The notes: generated from the letters alone by a model not told the origin. A stretch of DNA of 64,000 nt from Pyxicephalus adspersus (GCF_032062135.1 NC_092860.1:154038116-154102115), one strand, 5' to 3'. Positions 47,701-54,348 are shown, counted from the first letter of the stretch. A program made the numbers and translations.

Positions 47701-48440
47701 TGGCCATATTATGCAACTATACTACCAATGGCTCAGTAATGTGTTCTAAGAAAAATCAGCCAACAGTTCCAACACCTATATTTCTATCCTCACAGGCTCC
47801 ACATAAAGTGACAATGTCATAAGCACAGGGGCCGCCATCACTGGCTATCTTTTTACAAAGTCTAGTAACTCTTTTATATTTTTTTTTAAAAACTAGAAGA
47901 GATCTCAAAATGCTTTCTGTATATGAAGGTCAGAAAAGAGTCAGAAATCTTTACTCCTATACTTGTTCTGTAGACTCAGAAAGCATCAATACTGAAACAT
48001 CATGACAAACCAGCAACCAATATTCTGAAAGGGGAGCTCAGCAATTCGATCCTCACACTTCTCACAGGACAGAATCTCTTCAAGACATCAAGTGGTGCTG
48101 CAATCATAACATAATCCCAATGTGTAATACATTTCATAAAGCTTTGCATTTTATAGCTGACTTACGCTGAACACATGAAATTGTAGAATAAGCTTCCCTC
48201 CCAACGCCACCACAACACTACAGAATGCACAGTGAATATTCCTCCTATAGTGATGTCTCCTTCCTGAGAATACTTATACTCAAATGTATAATTCCTCATA
48301 GTCATATCACATTGATGAGCAGAGTTCCCTGTGTCAGATAAGTCGGGGGGCACACACAAAGCAAACAGACAGAATACTCCTAGTAAATAGTTATAGACAA
48401 CATGGCAGAATCCCTGATAGACTTGATTGAATTCTTCCAT
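10899..48440 (-). CDS. Vomeronasal type-2 receptor (V2R), complete six-exon gene
   Basis: Class C G-protein-coupled receptor of the V2R family, which detects peptides or amino acids at the surface of olfactory or vomeronasal neurons. The exons are 48440-48166, 45850-45559, 38475-37693, 34979-34752, 13303-13180 and 11797-10899. Every intron starts GT and ends AG. Phases are 2, 0, 0, 0 and 1 across the five junctions, and the total is 2601 nt, giving 866 residues and a stop. I see no internal stop or frameshift. Domain order: signal peptide (about 14-30), Venus-flytrap ligand domain (about 40-520), cysteine-rich linker (about 527-585), seven helices (about 590-850). Introns are 2315, 7083, 2713, 21448 and 1382 bp. 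The start was chosen because it precedes the hydrophobic signal segment and has purine at -3 and G at +4. A calcium-sensing-receptor-like label is the main alternative, but the 228/124-nt exon pair and helix 6-7 sequence favour V2R. Expression cannot be judged from sequence. Confidence 0.93.
11798..13179 (-). other. V2R intron 5
   Basis: 1382 bp between GTAAGTTTTATT after exon 5 and ..CATTCTACAG before exon 6. No recognisable element or second coding exon was found inside. Confidence 0.85.
13180..13303 (-). CDS. V2R exon 5: cysteine-rich linker
   Basis: A 124-nt exon between ..TTTCCATAG and GTAAGTT, encoding residues 527-567 plus one base. The translation has the NCD3G-type pattern PKGRCSSECLPGFRKSLREG, then CCYDCVLCSEGEISNQL, with seven cysteines spaced as in class C receptors. 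The final G joins AC at the start of exon 6 to give aspartate. The exon was found from its splice sites and cysteine pattern and is too short to appear as a long open frame. This linker transmits closure of the flytrap to the helix bundle. Confidence 0.92.
14184..14608 (+). mobile_element. TTAA-type MITE (piggyBac-like), copy 2
   Basis: Left end ATAACCTCCCTGGTGGTATTCC, right end ACTGCCAGGAGGGA followed by TTAA at 14605-14608. Internal ACCAAAAGCAGTAACCCTGAG matches copy 1 (ACCAAAAGCGATAACCCCGAG). A hairpin near the 3' end is built from ATGAGGATTTTTAAATGCA and TGCATTTACAAATCCTCAT with a short loop (about 14537-14582). The left TTAA has decayed to ATAA. No transposase. Confidence 0.6.
14609..15479. 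other. Intron 4 non-genic sequence
   Basis: 14665-14725 is a short LINE/SINE-like tail (GTACAGTGCTGCGTAATATG, GGCGCTATAGAAA). The rest shows no conserved frame or repeat that I recognise. Confidence 0.4.
15480..15860 (-). repeat. Inverted Penelope-type terminal (pLTR-like) copy
   Basis: The reverse complement of this stretch aligns with 29300-29690: shared blocks include CCCCTCCTCTTTTGGGG, TAGTGGTTGAG, CCAACAAAACTCT, ATGTGATTTTATG, TTTTTCCTTTTTGTGGTTT and TTGTCCCATGTT. It sits just upstream of the Penelope-like coding region on the opposite strand, an arrangement known for elements of that group. Confidence 0.65.
16690..18060 (+). mobile_element. Penelope-like retroelement, broken reverse transcriptase
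   Basis: Pieces in several frames follow the order of Penelope-type reverse transcriptases. EPADKGGNIVV lies at about 17092; LPRIQKNTLDSPGRPIISG at about 17329, with LILRPQVCSLPSFLRDTLD after it; and FLQTHGVAKGAMCAPTYPN, WKRFIDNIFVIW in the open frame 17630-17962. The catalytic aspartate pair of the usual R[YF]IDDIF motif is changed to DN. Stops and frameshifts occur before 17630 and after 17960. No GIY-YIG endonuclease was identified with confidence. The copy is dead. It lies in intron 4 of the receptor, antisense to it. Confidence 0.75.
18600..21640 (+). repeat. ~76-bp satellite/minisatellite array
   Basis: About forty diverged tandem units. Spacing between two near-identical copies (20402 and 20478) is 76 bp. 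A unit reads roughly TTTATTTTGATAGATTGCAA, then GTGGTATCAGAATTAAATAT, CTGTATTTTTTTTACAG, AAATACAGACATTTTTCTG. Each unit carries its own inverted repeat, CTGTATTT and AAATACAG, separated by a T-rich spacer ending ACAG. Several variant classes exist (TTTATTTTGATAG versus GGCTTTTTTGATAGC). All are in one orientation until about 21640. Confidence 0.9.
21641..21898 (-). repeat. Satellite units in inverted orientation
   Basis: Units here are the reverse complement of the preceding array: TGTATTTCTCT, ATAGATATTTCATTCTGAT, CCACTTTGCTATAT, CAAAGCCATAAAA. The array therefore changes direction at about 21640. The inverted units resume at 24945 after the hAT copy. Confidence 0.75.
22330..22680. repeat. 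~51-bp tandem repeat inside hAT relic C
   Basis: Six to seven imperfect units each with ACAGAGTGGCACAATGACAG, AGTCTGGAGGTGGC, and ACAGCATCAGGAGGC. Because the period is near a multiple of three and units lack stops, several frames stay open on both strands; these are not genes. Confidence 0.8.
24297..24349. repeat. Perfect 23-bp inverted repeat with 7-nt loop
   Basis: Left arm 24297-24319 (TTCTGTGGCTAAGGGAACAG plus CAA), loop AGGACAG at 24320-24326, right arm 24327-24349, an exact reverse complement. It lies in the 5' leader of hAT relic C. Perfect identity in an otherwise decayed element suggests a recent local inverted duplication. Confidence 0.95.
24945..25110 (-). repeat. Inverted satellite units, right side of hAT insertion
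   Basis: AAAAAATACAGATTTTTTATTCTGATAGCACTTGG and following repeat units continue the inverted orientation seen at 21641-21898, so hAT relic C interrupted this part of the array. Confidence 0.65.
25200..26375. repeat. ~97-bp minisatellite, left part
   Basis: About eleven units built of GATGCCAGATACTAATGCCG, TCCACACTCCGTCTCAGAGC, CCACCGCCTCCTCCTCCTGC and TGTAACTGATGCTGCCGCCTG. Unit starts near 25407, 25503, 25600, 25698, 25796 and 25893 give a period of 96-98 bp. A larger unit beginning TAGCTACAGTTTCTACACTG recurs near 25180, 26165 and 28508. It is part of the 3' noncoding region of a hAT-type element ending at 29260. Open frames here are shadows of repeat composition. Confidence 0.85.
26385..28490 (+). 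mobile_element. Endogenous retrovirus-type pol fragment
   Basis: An old, broken pol region resembling class I (gamma/epsilon-type) retroviruses. Order: reverse transcriptase palm (26478-26822, YSVIDLANAFFSIPLSPE), connection region (26831-27118), RNase H/connection-like part (27229-27699) and integrase core (27982-28347, with IISDNGTPLTSK and a retained glutamate in AERMNRT). The reverse transcriptase catalytic YVDD position is lost: the tract there reads through a tyrosine into a stop near 26800. Further frameshifts lie at 26815, 27118 and 27700-27980. No LTR, gag or env found. It splits the ~97-bp minisatellite. Confidence 0.8.
27087..27102. repeat. C16 homopolymer
   Basis: Sixteen consecutive cytosines within the pol fragment, a likely site of length error or slippage. 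Confidence 0.9.
28495..28860. repeat. ~97-bp minisatellite, right part
   Basis: Resumes after the pol fragment with TAGCTACAGCTTCTACACTG, GGTGATGGCCTCAACCTCTA and GCCCAGTACCCAGCTCTGGA, matching the units before 26375. Confidence 0.8.
28861..29260 (+). mobile_element. hAT 3' noncoding region and terminus
   Basis: 28861-29010 is similar to the reverse complement of 54080-54330 (AGCTGTGTAGCTGGCTAATTT, GCCTGTGTATGGCTTGTAAC). 29101-29260 is the same hAT terminus as 1-162 and 3285-3438, ending CCAACACTAC. The next base begins a Penelope-type tail. Confidence 0.65.
29261..29690 (+). mobile_element. Penelope-type 3' tail with hammerhead-like core
   Basis: Starts TCCTGAGGAAGCAGACC. CTGAGGA at 29263-29269 plus a CAGA/TCTG stem and TAAAAC resembles a degenerate hammerhead core; an AGTTG...CAACT stem follows. 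The rest aligns with the reverse complement of 15480-15860. No coding sequence. Confidence 0.55.
29750..30085. other. Possible hAT-type terminus and unclassified sequence
   Basis: GGGATGAGCGAGCAATATT at 29752 and GGCGAATCTGGCCGTTCTCG resemble the GAGATGAGC ends seen at 21899. The overlapping short open frames have no recognised domain. Confidence 0.3.
30090..30645 (-). repeat. Satellite-related units, inverted orientation
   Basis: Degenerate units of CTGTATTTCTTT, AAAAATACAGATATTTAAT, and ATAGCACTTGCTATTTAT match the reverse complement of the 18600-21640 array. Confidence 0.7.
30660..33465 (+). mobile_element. hAT transposon relic B with BED finger
   Basis: An N-terminal leader (30678-31334) contains VRTLVDLLRGWTTIIQPRHV and an acidic EDDDDHDVTWEP stretch. 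The BED finger is at 31425-31575 (SPVWFFFTLKDDDRCIAIF, C..C, H..H). Core pieces include WLQMETLCKVLAPFDQATN at 32723 and the C-terminal SSVLSERTF-like segment near 33100. An internal deletion relative to copy A joins the acidic region (33000) to the C-terminal NRLE segment (33035). The 3' noncoding part (33230-33465) matches copy A at 2790-3000. Frames are broken in several places. Confidence 0.8.
33466..34751. other. Intron 4, non-genic
   Basis: 33830-34500 holds a nonautonomous LTR-like or unclassified repeat (GTCAAGGT, CAGGGCAGG motifs) that I cannot place. A16 run at 34602-34617 suggests a retroposed tail. No coding exon seen before exon 4. Confidence 0.4.
34752..34979 (-). CDS. V2R exon 4: end of flytrap domain
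   Basis: A 228-nt exon (76 codons, residues 451-526), phase 0 at both ends, between ..ATTTTAAG and GTAAGTT. It reads VSHFCKTIYFKDSNNKEIYF, then DIVNWKTH, GTYWTYVGHFDW and QQFILNPQLISWKRDK. This matches the family pattern of a flytrap C-terminal strand set with NW and VG.FD motifs. The length of exactly 228 is the usual size of V2R exon 4. A 21.4-kb repeat-filled intron separates it from exon 5. Confidence 0.92.
35500..36340 (-). mobile_element. Tx1-like L1 LINE, 3' fragment
   Basis: The minus frame 36330-36064 reads PQISKLWIRVYNMIYTILG, then LNIPGDPKYLSLL, the typical zinc-knuckle-distal C-terminus of Tx1-type L1 ORF2. The A-rich plus-strand tract 35550-35800 lies on its 3' side. Intron 3 of the receptor. 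Confidence 0.6.
36540..36940. other. Unclassified dispersed repeat in intron 3
   Basis: Contains GGAAAGAGTTGCGGATCTCAC, GATGCTGGCACCCAGAACTT and GGACCGGGATGGAGAAGAAG. The two open frames overlap and have no domain. It appears to be inserted between two L1 pieces. Confidence 0.35.
36947..37291 (-). mobile_element. Tx1-like L1 ORF2 fragment
   Basis: Minus frame with NGTKIGTLLANKLKN and FNHHISKLYHALPDPS, matching the region between endonuclease and reverse transcriptase of Tx1-type ORF2 (compare GNRAGAVLAQKLKSPPISH at 41510 on the plus strand). Confidence 0.65.
37693..38475 (-). CDS. V2R exon 3: main ligand-binding exon
   Basis: A 783-nt exon (261 codons, residues 190-450) between ..CTTTCCTTATAG and GTGAGT. 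It starts ISYGAGDSLLSDRKMYPNV and includes the V2R-type WNWVGIITSDDEYGE segment of lobe 2. Near the end YRVFTAVNILARALHDIY corresponds to the conserved YRVYNAVYAVAHALH-like helix of the family. Potential N-glycosylation sites (for example NKT, NCS, NTS) are present. No stop occurs in frame. In frog V2Rs this exon evolves fastest, so it probably sets ligand preference; that is inference. Confidence 0.93.
38476..39055 (-). other. Start of V2R intron 2, non-genic
   Basis: Sequence upstream of exon 3 with no recognised element apart from a TCTCTCTCTGTGTTTGTGC tract near 38540. Intron 2 as a whole runs 38476-45558. Confidence 0.5.
39056..43255 (+). mobile_element. Tx1-like L1 LINE, long broken copy (ORF1 and ORF2)
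   Basis: ORF1-type coiled-coil/RRM piece at 39490-39888 (LADLEDHSRRNNIKFRGIPE). ORF2 starts near 40463; endonuclease pieces at 40744-41154 include LLIGGDFNSIPD and WSDHAPI. The RT region at 42347-43252 includes NQYRPISLLN, DAEKAFDRVHW, GTRQGCPLSP and FADDIIIM, with the catalytic aspartates kept. Frameshifts break the frame many times. A reverse-oriented Penelope-type tail (about 41830-42130) sits between endonuclease and RT. It lies antisense in intron 2. Confidence 0.85.
41830..42130 (-). mobile_element. Penelope-type 3' tail inserted in the L1 copy
   Basis: On the minus strand CTCAAGAAGTGGATTTTTTC, CGCGAACCGTG is a decayed version of the CTGAAGAAGTGG..CCACGAAACGCGT-like Penelope terminus. 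A GTGG/CCGC stem lies between CTCAAGA (42043-42037) and GAAC (42020-42017). Confidence 0.45.
43361..43375. repeat. G15 homopolymer
   Basis: Fifteen consecutive guanines, at the 3' side of the L1 copy. Confidence 0.9.
43576..44108. mobile_element. Possible LTR-like element, 533 bp
   Basis: TGTAAGGCCCCC at the left and CCTCCTAACA at the right give TG...CA ends. Flanks are GGAAC (43571-43575) and GGAAG (44109-44113), a 5-bp near-duplication with one mismatch. No coding content of note. Confidence 0.45.
44930..45235. repeat. Partial copy of the 9088-9834 LTR family
   Basis: TTGTCAAGCTTGGCAGGACAGGG, GGTTACTGCCAGGTTGC, GGGCACACCA and GCTCAGAACTGCCACATGCGC match the ends of the element at 9088-9834, with the central repeat deleted. 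Confidence 0.6.
45236..45415 (+). repeat. ~180-bp dispersed repeat, copy 1
   Basis: Closely matches 63175-63362: shared GTTATGTCAGCCCTCTGTAG, AAGACGAGGAAGGCCTGCCA, CCACACATGTGCAGA and CAATGTGAGATCAGAAAATG. Function unknown. Confidence 0.75.
45559..45850 (-). CDS. V2R exon 2: flytrap lobe 1
   Basis: A 292-nt exon between ..TTTCACAG and GTAAGAG, encoding residues 92-189. It carries LAFIFAINEINSNPDILPN, TLGYQVYDSC, ILSG, PNYSC and AGFIGD, in the usual V2R order, and ends LLNLYGYTQ. The next exon continues with ISYG, the expected junction. The cysteines in YDSC and NYSC are the ones normally paired in the flytrap lobe. Length and both phases match the second exon of other V2R genes. Confidence 0.92.
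46340..46840. repeat. Partial copy of the 9088-9834 LTR family
   Basis: A GACACAGG-type degenerate tandem region (46440-46590) is followed by CTGATTGGCC and CTTGGAACTGCCTGCATGC, matching the middle and right part of the 747-bp element. Confidence 0.6.
47090..47150 (+). other. Penelope-type hammerhead-like core
   Basis: CTCAGGA (47102-47108), a GCT/AGC stem (47110-47120), then GAAAC (47121-47125). It resembles the CTGANGA-stem-GAAA core of Penelope-associated hammerhead ribozymes, with one core change (G to C). No activity can be claimed. Confidence 0.35.
48166..48440 (-). CDS. V2R exon 1: signal peptide and start of ligand-binding domain
   Basis: Encodes residues 1-91 plus two bases of codon 92. 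A hydrophobic stretch at residues 14-30 (VVYNYLLGVFCLFALCV) fits a signal peptide. It is followed by a cysteine at 44 and by GDITIGGIFTVH at 61-72, the V2R version of the first flytrap strand. The exon ends AGC before GTAAGT. The GC left over joins the first T of exon 2 to make an alanine codon. The reading frame stays open upstream as far as an ATG at 48662, but that longer start would put about 74 extra residues before the signal segment and is less likely. An out-of-frame ATG lies five bases upstream of the chosen one. Confidence 0.88.
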
Positions 48441-50149
48441 TTCATTTCTTTTAAGAATCTCCTTGCTGACAACATACAGAATCCTGACACTGACACTGAT
48501 TTCAAGACTCAGGTAAAGTACAGAGACAGTGTCAGGTTTATAAAGGATGAATCTGTTATTTTTTACTGATACAATGAAATATAAATAATACAGAACCTTG
48601 AAAAAGAAAACATAAAATAGGCAAAGCCCACAAGGACTTTTTCTTTGAAATTTTAGAACCAACTTACACCAATGTAGATTTTAAACACTTAGTACTTATA
48701 TCATATTGATGGAAACTTCAGCTGATGCATACATGGAAAAAACATGTAGGGGTGATAAGAAAATGATAACATTGGGTTAAATCATAGATGGGGACTTTCA
48801 ATGTGCAACCAAACACAACCAAAAAGAATCAGCATGAGTTTCCCAAAGGCCAACCTCTCAGAATACAGACACTGCAATCATTAATGGCTTTTGGATTCCA
48901 CAATTCAACACCGCTCTTTCCAGCAATCTCAGCCACCCAGTTTGCCTGCCAGTTAAAACTTGTTAGAATCTAATATCTCTAATATCAGAACATGATGATT
49001 CAAATCACATTCCACTCCACTAAAACCCCTTTAGTATTCAGGCCAAGCAATTCCTTGCCTGTAGAAGGTGTACTTAATAGAAACCAAGGAAAAAGCCTTC
49101 TCCCCCACTGTTACTTACAGCACTACTGAATCCCTATAACATTTGTCTTACCTTACAGGTGTTAGGAGGGTGGACAGACTGGATGATGCCCTACGGAAGG
49201 TACCATGTAGATTCCCAGTGCAATTCACAGTTTTTGTTGTCAAAGGTTTACTGACCATAATCTACAGGTTACCCACTCCAGTTTGTATAATACCAGAAGT
49301 GTCTGGTTTGGGAAACTGAGTTTGAAGCTAAGGCGCTATAAGGCTATTTGAAGTTATTGGAATAATATTACCAAGAAGCCAATAAGACAGCTTGAGCTGG
49401 AATCAGCAGCCCTGGTCATACGAAATATATTGGATAAATATTGTTTCTGATCCCTGAGAAATTCAGGTTTAAGCATGAAGCCAACATAAGTTACCAAGAT
49501 ACAGGCCAATAAATTGCTGGGTGAAAGGAAGGGGTTGATTAAGGGATGCCATAAAAGAATGATTTACAGACAACTAGTCCTGAAGATCCTTGTTTTCTGT
49601 TTCATATTCCAGGTCCTACATCCACTGTACAGCTATCAATAAATATATCCCAGTTGCTGGTTGCTTAGAGTTTACCCAATGATTACAGTTTATTGTCGGG
49701 CACTAATGATGATTTTATCATCAGTGGTAACTTTGGTCATTGGATTTTCTAAACCAGAAGTTATCTCACATCTTACAATAGGGGGAATTGCTTCAAGGTC
49801 ACCATCAAAAGTAGGACTAGTCATCACCAATAGGACACCATAGGGTTCTTAGTGTTACATGGTGCATTCATGAAGGGCATAGATGGAAATAATCTGCAGT
49901 TGCTTCTCAAACCATAGTTGTGATTTGTTCAATGTTACACTGAAAGTCAAAAGAAAAAAAGTTTATGTTTGATGTGTATATATATTTTAAGGCTCATCCT
50001 ATGGTGAACAAATGAAGCATGCTCCAGTCCAGGCACAGTGCAACCAGCTGGAGTAACAGGGCATTGCATAACAGGGCATCGGATATTGTTACTCATCAAC
50101 CACACCACTCTGGGGAAAAATGGAACATTGTTGTCATTTTTGGTTTATT
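48441..50149. other. V2R upstream flank, non-genic
   Basis: Region that should contain the receptor promoter. I see no convincing TATA box or CpG-rich stretch. The minus frame continuing to 48662 is open by chance. 49150-49870 has no recognised element. Confidence 0.4.
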
Positions 50150-51760
50150 AAGTTTTTATTGTTTTTTTTTTATATAAAAAACATATAAAACAGTAAACAA
50201 ATAAAAAAAAAACAGTAATATTCAAATGTTGTGTACAGAACATATAGACACAAAAAAACATAGAAAAGCAGCATACATACATATATCAGGACCATTTTGC
50301 ATTCACTAGTGTATGCTCAGAACTATAGGACCGAAGCCTTAAATCCCCTTGTAAATGATACACAAACACTAATCCTTAAAGGCAGTATACCGTCTATAAA
50401 CACAAAACACCAACACAGGACACCGACAACATGAAGACAAGGGGACAAGAGAATATTGGAGGGGAAGGCAAGTCACTCAGGTAACTAATTTCTGGAATAG
50501 TACTTCATTCACACACCTAAAGTTATAAAGACTGTATTGATTAGTCCCAGCCTAAAGGCATATAATATCTTCTAGTATTTGGGTACGGAATAAGCTAGTA
50601 AAGCTCTCATCTTCTCATTCACTAAAAACCAGGACATTTTATTCTTCACTGCTAAAGTGGGGGCAGCAGACCACCAGGCCTTGGCTAGTACCATTTTAGC
50701 TGAAGTAAACAGGTTAGTCAACAATTTAAACTGGTTATTTGTACAAAGTGAGGACTTCAAAATTTATAAAGGGCCTCCCCAGGGCAAAATAGCATCCCAC
50801 AATAGTATAGGCCATTTTATTTACACGTGTCCAAAATCTCTTCACCTTGGGACACTCCTACCAAATATGGTATAGTATACCCGCTGTTCTACATCCCCTA
50901 AAGCAATCACCAGAGCAGGTAGGTTTAAATTTAGCCAAACAAGATGGCACCATGTACCATCACATCATTAATTTGTAATTGGCTTATACTGCTGACGCAT
51001 TTATGCTGCAATGTGCCGCCGTATTTCAGATTTGTTCCTATTCATCCTGCTCTTAAGACATCCACAAGTCGGTTTCCCAGAGGGACAATTAGGAGGGGGT
51101 GAAGGTAAGTTTCTGTACTAGGTTACTATATATGACCAGGAGGACTCCCTTCACATAAGGATCTTGTACACACAACCTCTCAACCAGGTCATGATAAATG
51201 GGCCAGAAGACCTCCCCAACCTGGTCTGGGAGTGTTTTATTTTGTAAATAATGAAAGTTTCTGATAATGGAGATTCACACAGGCGCGGCTGCTCCAGCCC
51301 CCATGGACACCCATTGAGGGGGGTGCTCTCGAACATAATAAGCTAAGAGAAGCACCACCTGTGAAGCGTTGTAATATGAACTTAAGTGAGCTACAGAGAG
51401 GGCCCCCCTACTTTGTGGCCGGAAAAGATTATGTTTAGGAAACCTTTGACACCTGGAGCCCCAAACAAACTCCAACATCTTACGTTGTAATAATTGCATA
51501 ACCTGTGCAGGAATATCAACTGGCAAAACCTGCAAAGGGAAAAATATTTAGGTAACTACAACATTTTTATGGATGCTATGCACCCCAGCAATGAGATTTG
51601 GTACCGTTTCCAGGACTCCAACAGTCCAAGAAGATGCCGTACCAGATCTGGGATGTTGGCGGAGTACAGGGTGTCATATGATGGTGAAATAAAGATTCCC
51701 AGATAAGAGTAATTTCCCATTGGAAGGGTAAAGACCACTTTATGGCTGCTACAGTTTCTT
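50150..51760 (-). mobile_element. Tx1-like L1 LINE, 3' half of ORF2
   Basis: Minus-strand pieces run YLGIFISPSYDTLY with ESWKRYQISLLGCIASIKML (51738-51556), VLPVDIPAQVMQLLQRKMLEF and WGSRCQRF (51535-51400), and AKAWWSAAPTLAVKNKMSWF near 50680. The T-rich plus-strand tract at 50155-50172 is the polyA tail of the minus-strand element. Frameshifted and 5'-truncated. Confidence 0.7.
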
Positions 51761-51839
51761 GCGACTGTAGAATCGTGAGATTAAGTTCTCTTGCATTTAG
51801 AAATAAATAAAATGAAAAAAGGCAGAGGTTTTTGGCTGA

Positions 51840-52100
51840 TTATTTACATATAATTCACATATATTTTAGTACAACATATAAAGGAGTGTCATGGTAATTA
51901 CAAATTTAGTGCCACACAGCACAGAAAATAATTTATCCTAAGTGAAGCCACACAGGATTCCGTTTGGTTCGCTATACAACAGCCACCTAGGTATTTACAA
52001 CAATTAGGGTTATTTTCTCAAAGTTGACGCTTTTCGTCCTTAGGCTTCCTCAGGGGATGTGCAGAGACTTTTAGAGCAGCTGTATATTAGAGCATACCAA
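51840..52100 (-). mobile_element. Penelope-type tail or related repeat
   Basis: On the minus strand CTGAGGA (52053-52047) is followed by AGCCTAAGGAC and GAAA (52035-52032), then AGCGTCAACTTTGAG. The plus-strand text TTTAGTACAACATATAAAGG and TTTAGTGCCACACAG also occurs at 60435-60485 and 60793-60807, so this is a repeated element. Confidence 0.5.
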
Positions 52101-52840
52101 AACATGGAAAAGTCTGAATAATCTATTACACGTATAATTACAATGTCTCCATTCATAAAAAAATATATATTAAATCAACATTTCTTGTTAAGACATCACA
52201 TAACTTGTTGAGGTTCAAGATAAATAGAACTAATATAGTATTCATTAATTAAAACTAGTTAGTTTTTTGATACAGTACTGGGTATTATGTAGTTACATTG
52301 AAAATTCTAAAAAGGATAAACACTATATCATTAGCCTCACTGAACCGTTCAGTAGTTCATAGCCATTTCCCTAAAACAATCATCACTTGAGGTTGCTATA
52401 TCTTAAAGGTCAGTAAGAACTAAATAGTGTAAATATAAAACAGTCATTATATAGAAAAATCAGGAAGACACTTACTTCAGGGCTGTAGGTTATATCTTGT
52501 GATATACATGCACTCCTTAAATTTAAAAAGCCATTCCAATGGCATGTCTAGGAAGGTATATTTATTGTATTAGAAGTACATTAATCAAAGAGCTACATTA
52601 GAGGACAGTGACTGGCTTACCAGAAAGATGAAGACTGGCAGCTTTACTGATGCATTGGAGCATTGAGCAGACCTTGACTGAATGGAAAGGAAGCTCCCTA
52701 AGAACTTGTAGGACCTATGCTGAAAAGAATGACTTTACTGAAGGCTTCAATTTCACAAATGCTTTGAAGAACTGCCACCGCAATAGACATTTCACCCACT
52801 TGGTTGTGGGGGCTCACACTTGGACAACCCCGCGTTCCTC
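52101..52840. other. Non-genic AT-rich sequence
   Basis: No recognised gene or element. A short open frame at 52650-52859 runs into hAT relic E and has no domain. Confidence 0.4.
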
Positions 52841-52849
52841 GTCCACAGC

Positions 52850-54345
52850 AGAATTCTGAAAATTCTGGAACCTGTGCTGGTGATGGGTTAACCAATTACA
52901 AATTGGGTAACCCATCGTCAGAAGCTGCCTGTCACCACAGCTATGCCTTAACAACTGCGACCGCCACCACGAGCACGAGCTCCAGAGCACCTTTCAGCCC
53001 AGTTAGATGTTCGCCCGTGTGGGCATTTTTTAATGTCCATAGTGATGACAACACTATGGTCATGTAAGGAACTTACCTGTCCTGCGAGCCCACGGCGTCC
53101 CTGGGGATCTCAGCCCCAGAGGGAGACGCCCCTATTGTTCGGCCGGGCGGCATCCCTTGCATCTCTATGGACGTGGTTGCAGAGACTCCTGTTCTCAGCA
53201 CTCCTTTGGATGTGCAAAGTAGTGCACGTCCTAGGGGTGCTGTTGGAAGAGGTGCGCGCACTACCATGCCTGCCTATTGTACCCCCCGAGGGCGTGGCAC
53301 TCAGGTGCCTCGCCGCGGGGCGGGACATAATTAGTTTGAATTCCCTGTTGCCAATCAGCTGCAGGGGATTCAGTTACTGTCCAATCAAATGGTGCCAGGT
53401 GGCGCAAGGTCATTGCTCACTCTGGCCATTTAAGGAGAGCCTGTCCTGTACACCATTGCCCGCTATAAGCCTCTGTGAACACAGTGTGCTTGGGTGCGTC
53501 CTTGTATTGGTTTATGCTTATCTCCTTTGTCATTTCCATAGCGACCTGGTCTGAACCTGACTCTGCCTGAACTCCGCCTGCCCTGACCTCGGATTGTTAA
53601 TGACCGTTCTGCCTGCTGCCTGCCCTGACCTCGGATTGTTCTTGACCTGCCTTTGCCTTACCCTCCTGTACTTTGCTTATTTGGACTTAACCCTTGTCGT
53701 GTTTTATGACATTAATAAAACGTGATTGAAGGATATCTGGAGTTGGTTGTGGTTTGTGTGCCCAGGTGCATTACAGGTCATCTGCAAACTGTGTGCTCAA
53801 CACACGAGGCAAAAACCCAAACAAACTTGGAACAAGTTGCATGAGCACACATTTAAAAAACAACCAGCCGGTAACCTGGCGGCAACACCTGGTCAAAGCA
53901 CAGAGCTCTGTGCGACCACTTCCGCCCAAGAAGCAAGCTCAAACCGATCGATCTTCCGCCGATGTCTTTCCTCCTACCCGTGCTGGTGCCAGCAATTTGA
54001 GTGGGGCATGTAGCCGAGCATTACCTTTTCCAGGCTCCACCAGTGGTGAGCAGGAGCTCCAACGCAGATCATACCGGATTTTACATGGTCTCTGAGTACA
54101 GCCAGAGAGGGACATGAGGGGGTTCCTCTGGTCCAAAAACTAGCCACCAGGTTTCACTGCTCCGTTACAAGCCATACACAGGCTTCAGAGTACAGGCAGA
54201 GGTCTCTGAGGGCGGTCTTTCAGTCCAAAAATTAGCCAGCTACACAGCTCTGATATACGTTACAAGTGACAGGTGGCAGCAGCAGCAGCAGTAGGAGGAG
54301 GTGGTGGGCACTGAGACGGAGCGAGGACCGCATTGTGGTTTCACA
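52850..54345 (+). mobile_element. hAT transposon relic E, split by a solo LTR
   Basis: Same family as relic D. The N-terminal part (52960-53062) reads SSRAPFSPVRCSPVWAFF then DDNTMV. After the LTR it resumes at 53776 with CKLCAQHTRQKPKQTWNKL and HEHTFKKQP, the BED finger. After about 54068 it jumps to 3' noncoding sequence related to 28780-29010 in reverse orientation. The middle and C-terminal transposase are absent. Confidence 0.75.
53063..53775 (+). mobile_element. Solo LTR, 713 bp, with GGTCA target duplication
   Basis: Begins TGTAAGGAACTTACC and ends GGTGCATTACA, with TGTAA/TTACA inverted ends. GGTCA flanks it exactly at 53058-53062 and 53776-53780. A polyadenylation-like ATTAATAAAAC lies at 53711-53721 and two direct copies of CTGCCCTGACCTCGGATTGTT lie near 53578-53640, both consistent with plus-strand orientation. 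The insertion interrupts the BED-finger coding sequence of hAT relic E. GC-rich relative to the neighbours. Confidence 0.85.
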
Positions 54346-54348
54346 TTG

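Larger units (their letters stand above)
45851..48165 (-). other. V2R intron 1
   Basis: 2315 bp between GTAAGTCAG and ..TTTTCACAG. It includes a partial copy of the 9088 LTR family (about 46340-46840) and a Penelope-type core at 47102-47125. The rest shows no recognised coding sequence. Confidence 0.8.

Noticed and set aside
48441..48662. Longer V2R exon 1 starting at the upstream ATG
   Set aside because: It would place a long non-secretory stretch before the signal peptide; the ATG at 48440 has better context and fits the family length.
53073..53554. Open frames in the GC-rich region
   Set aside because: They lie fully within the solo LTR and have no domain.
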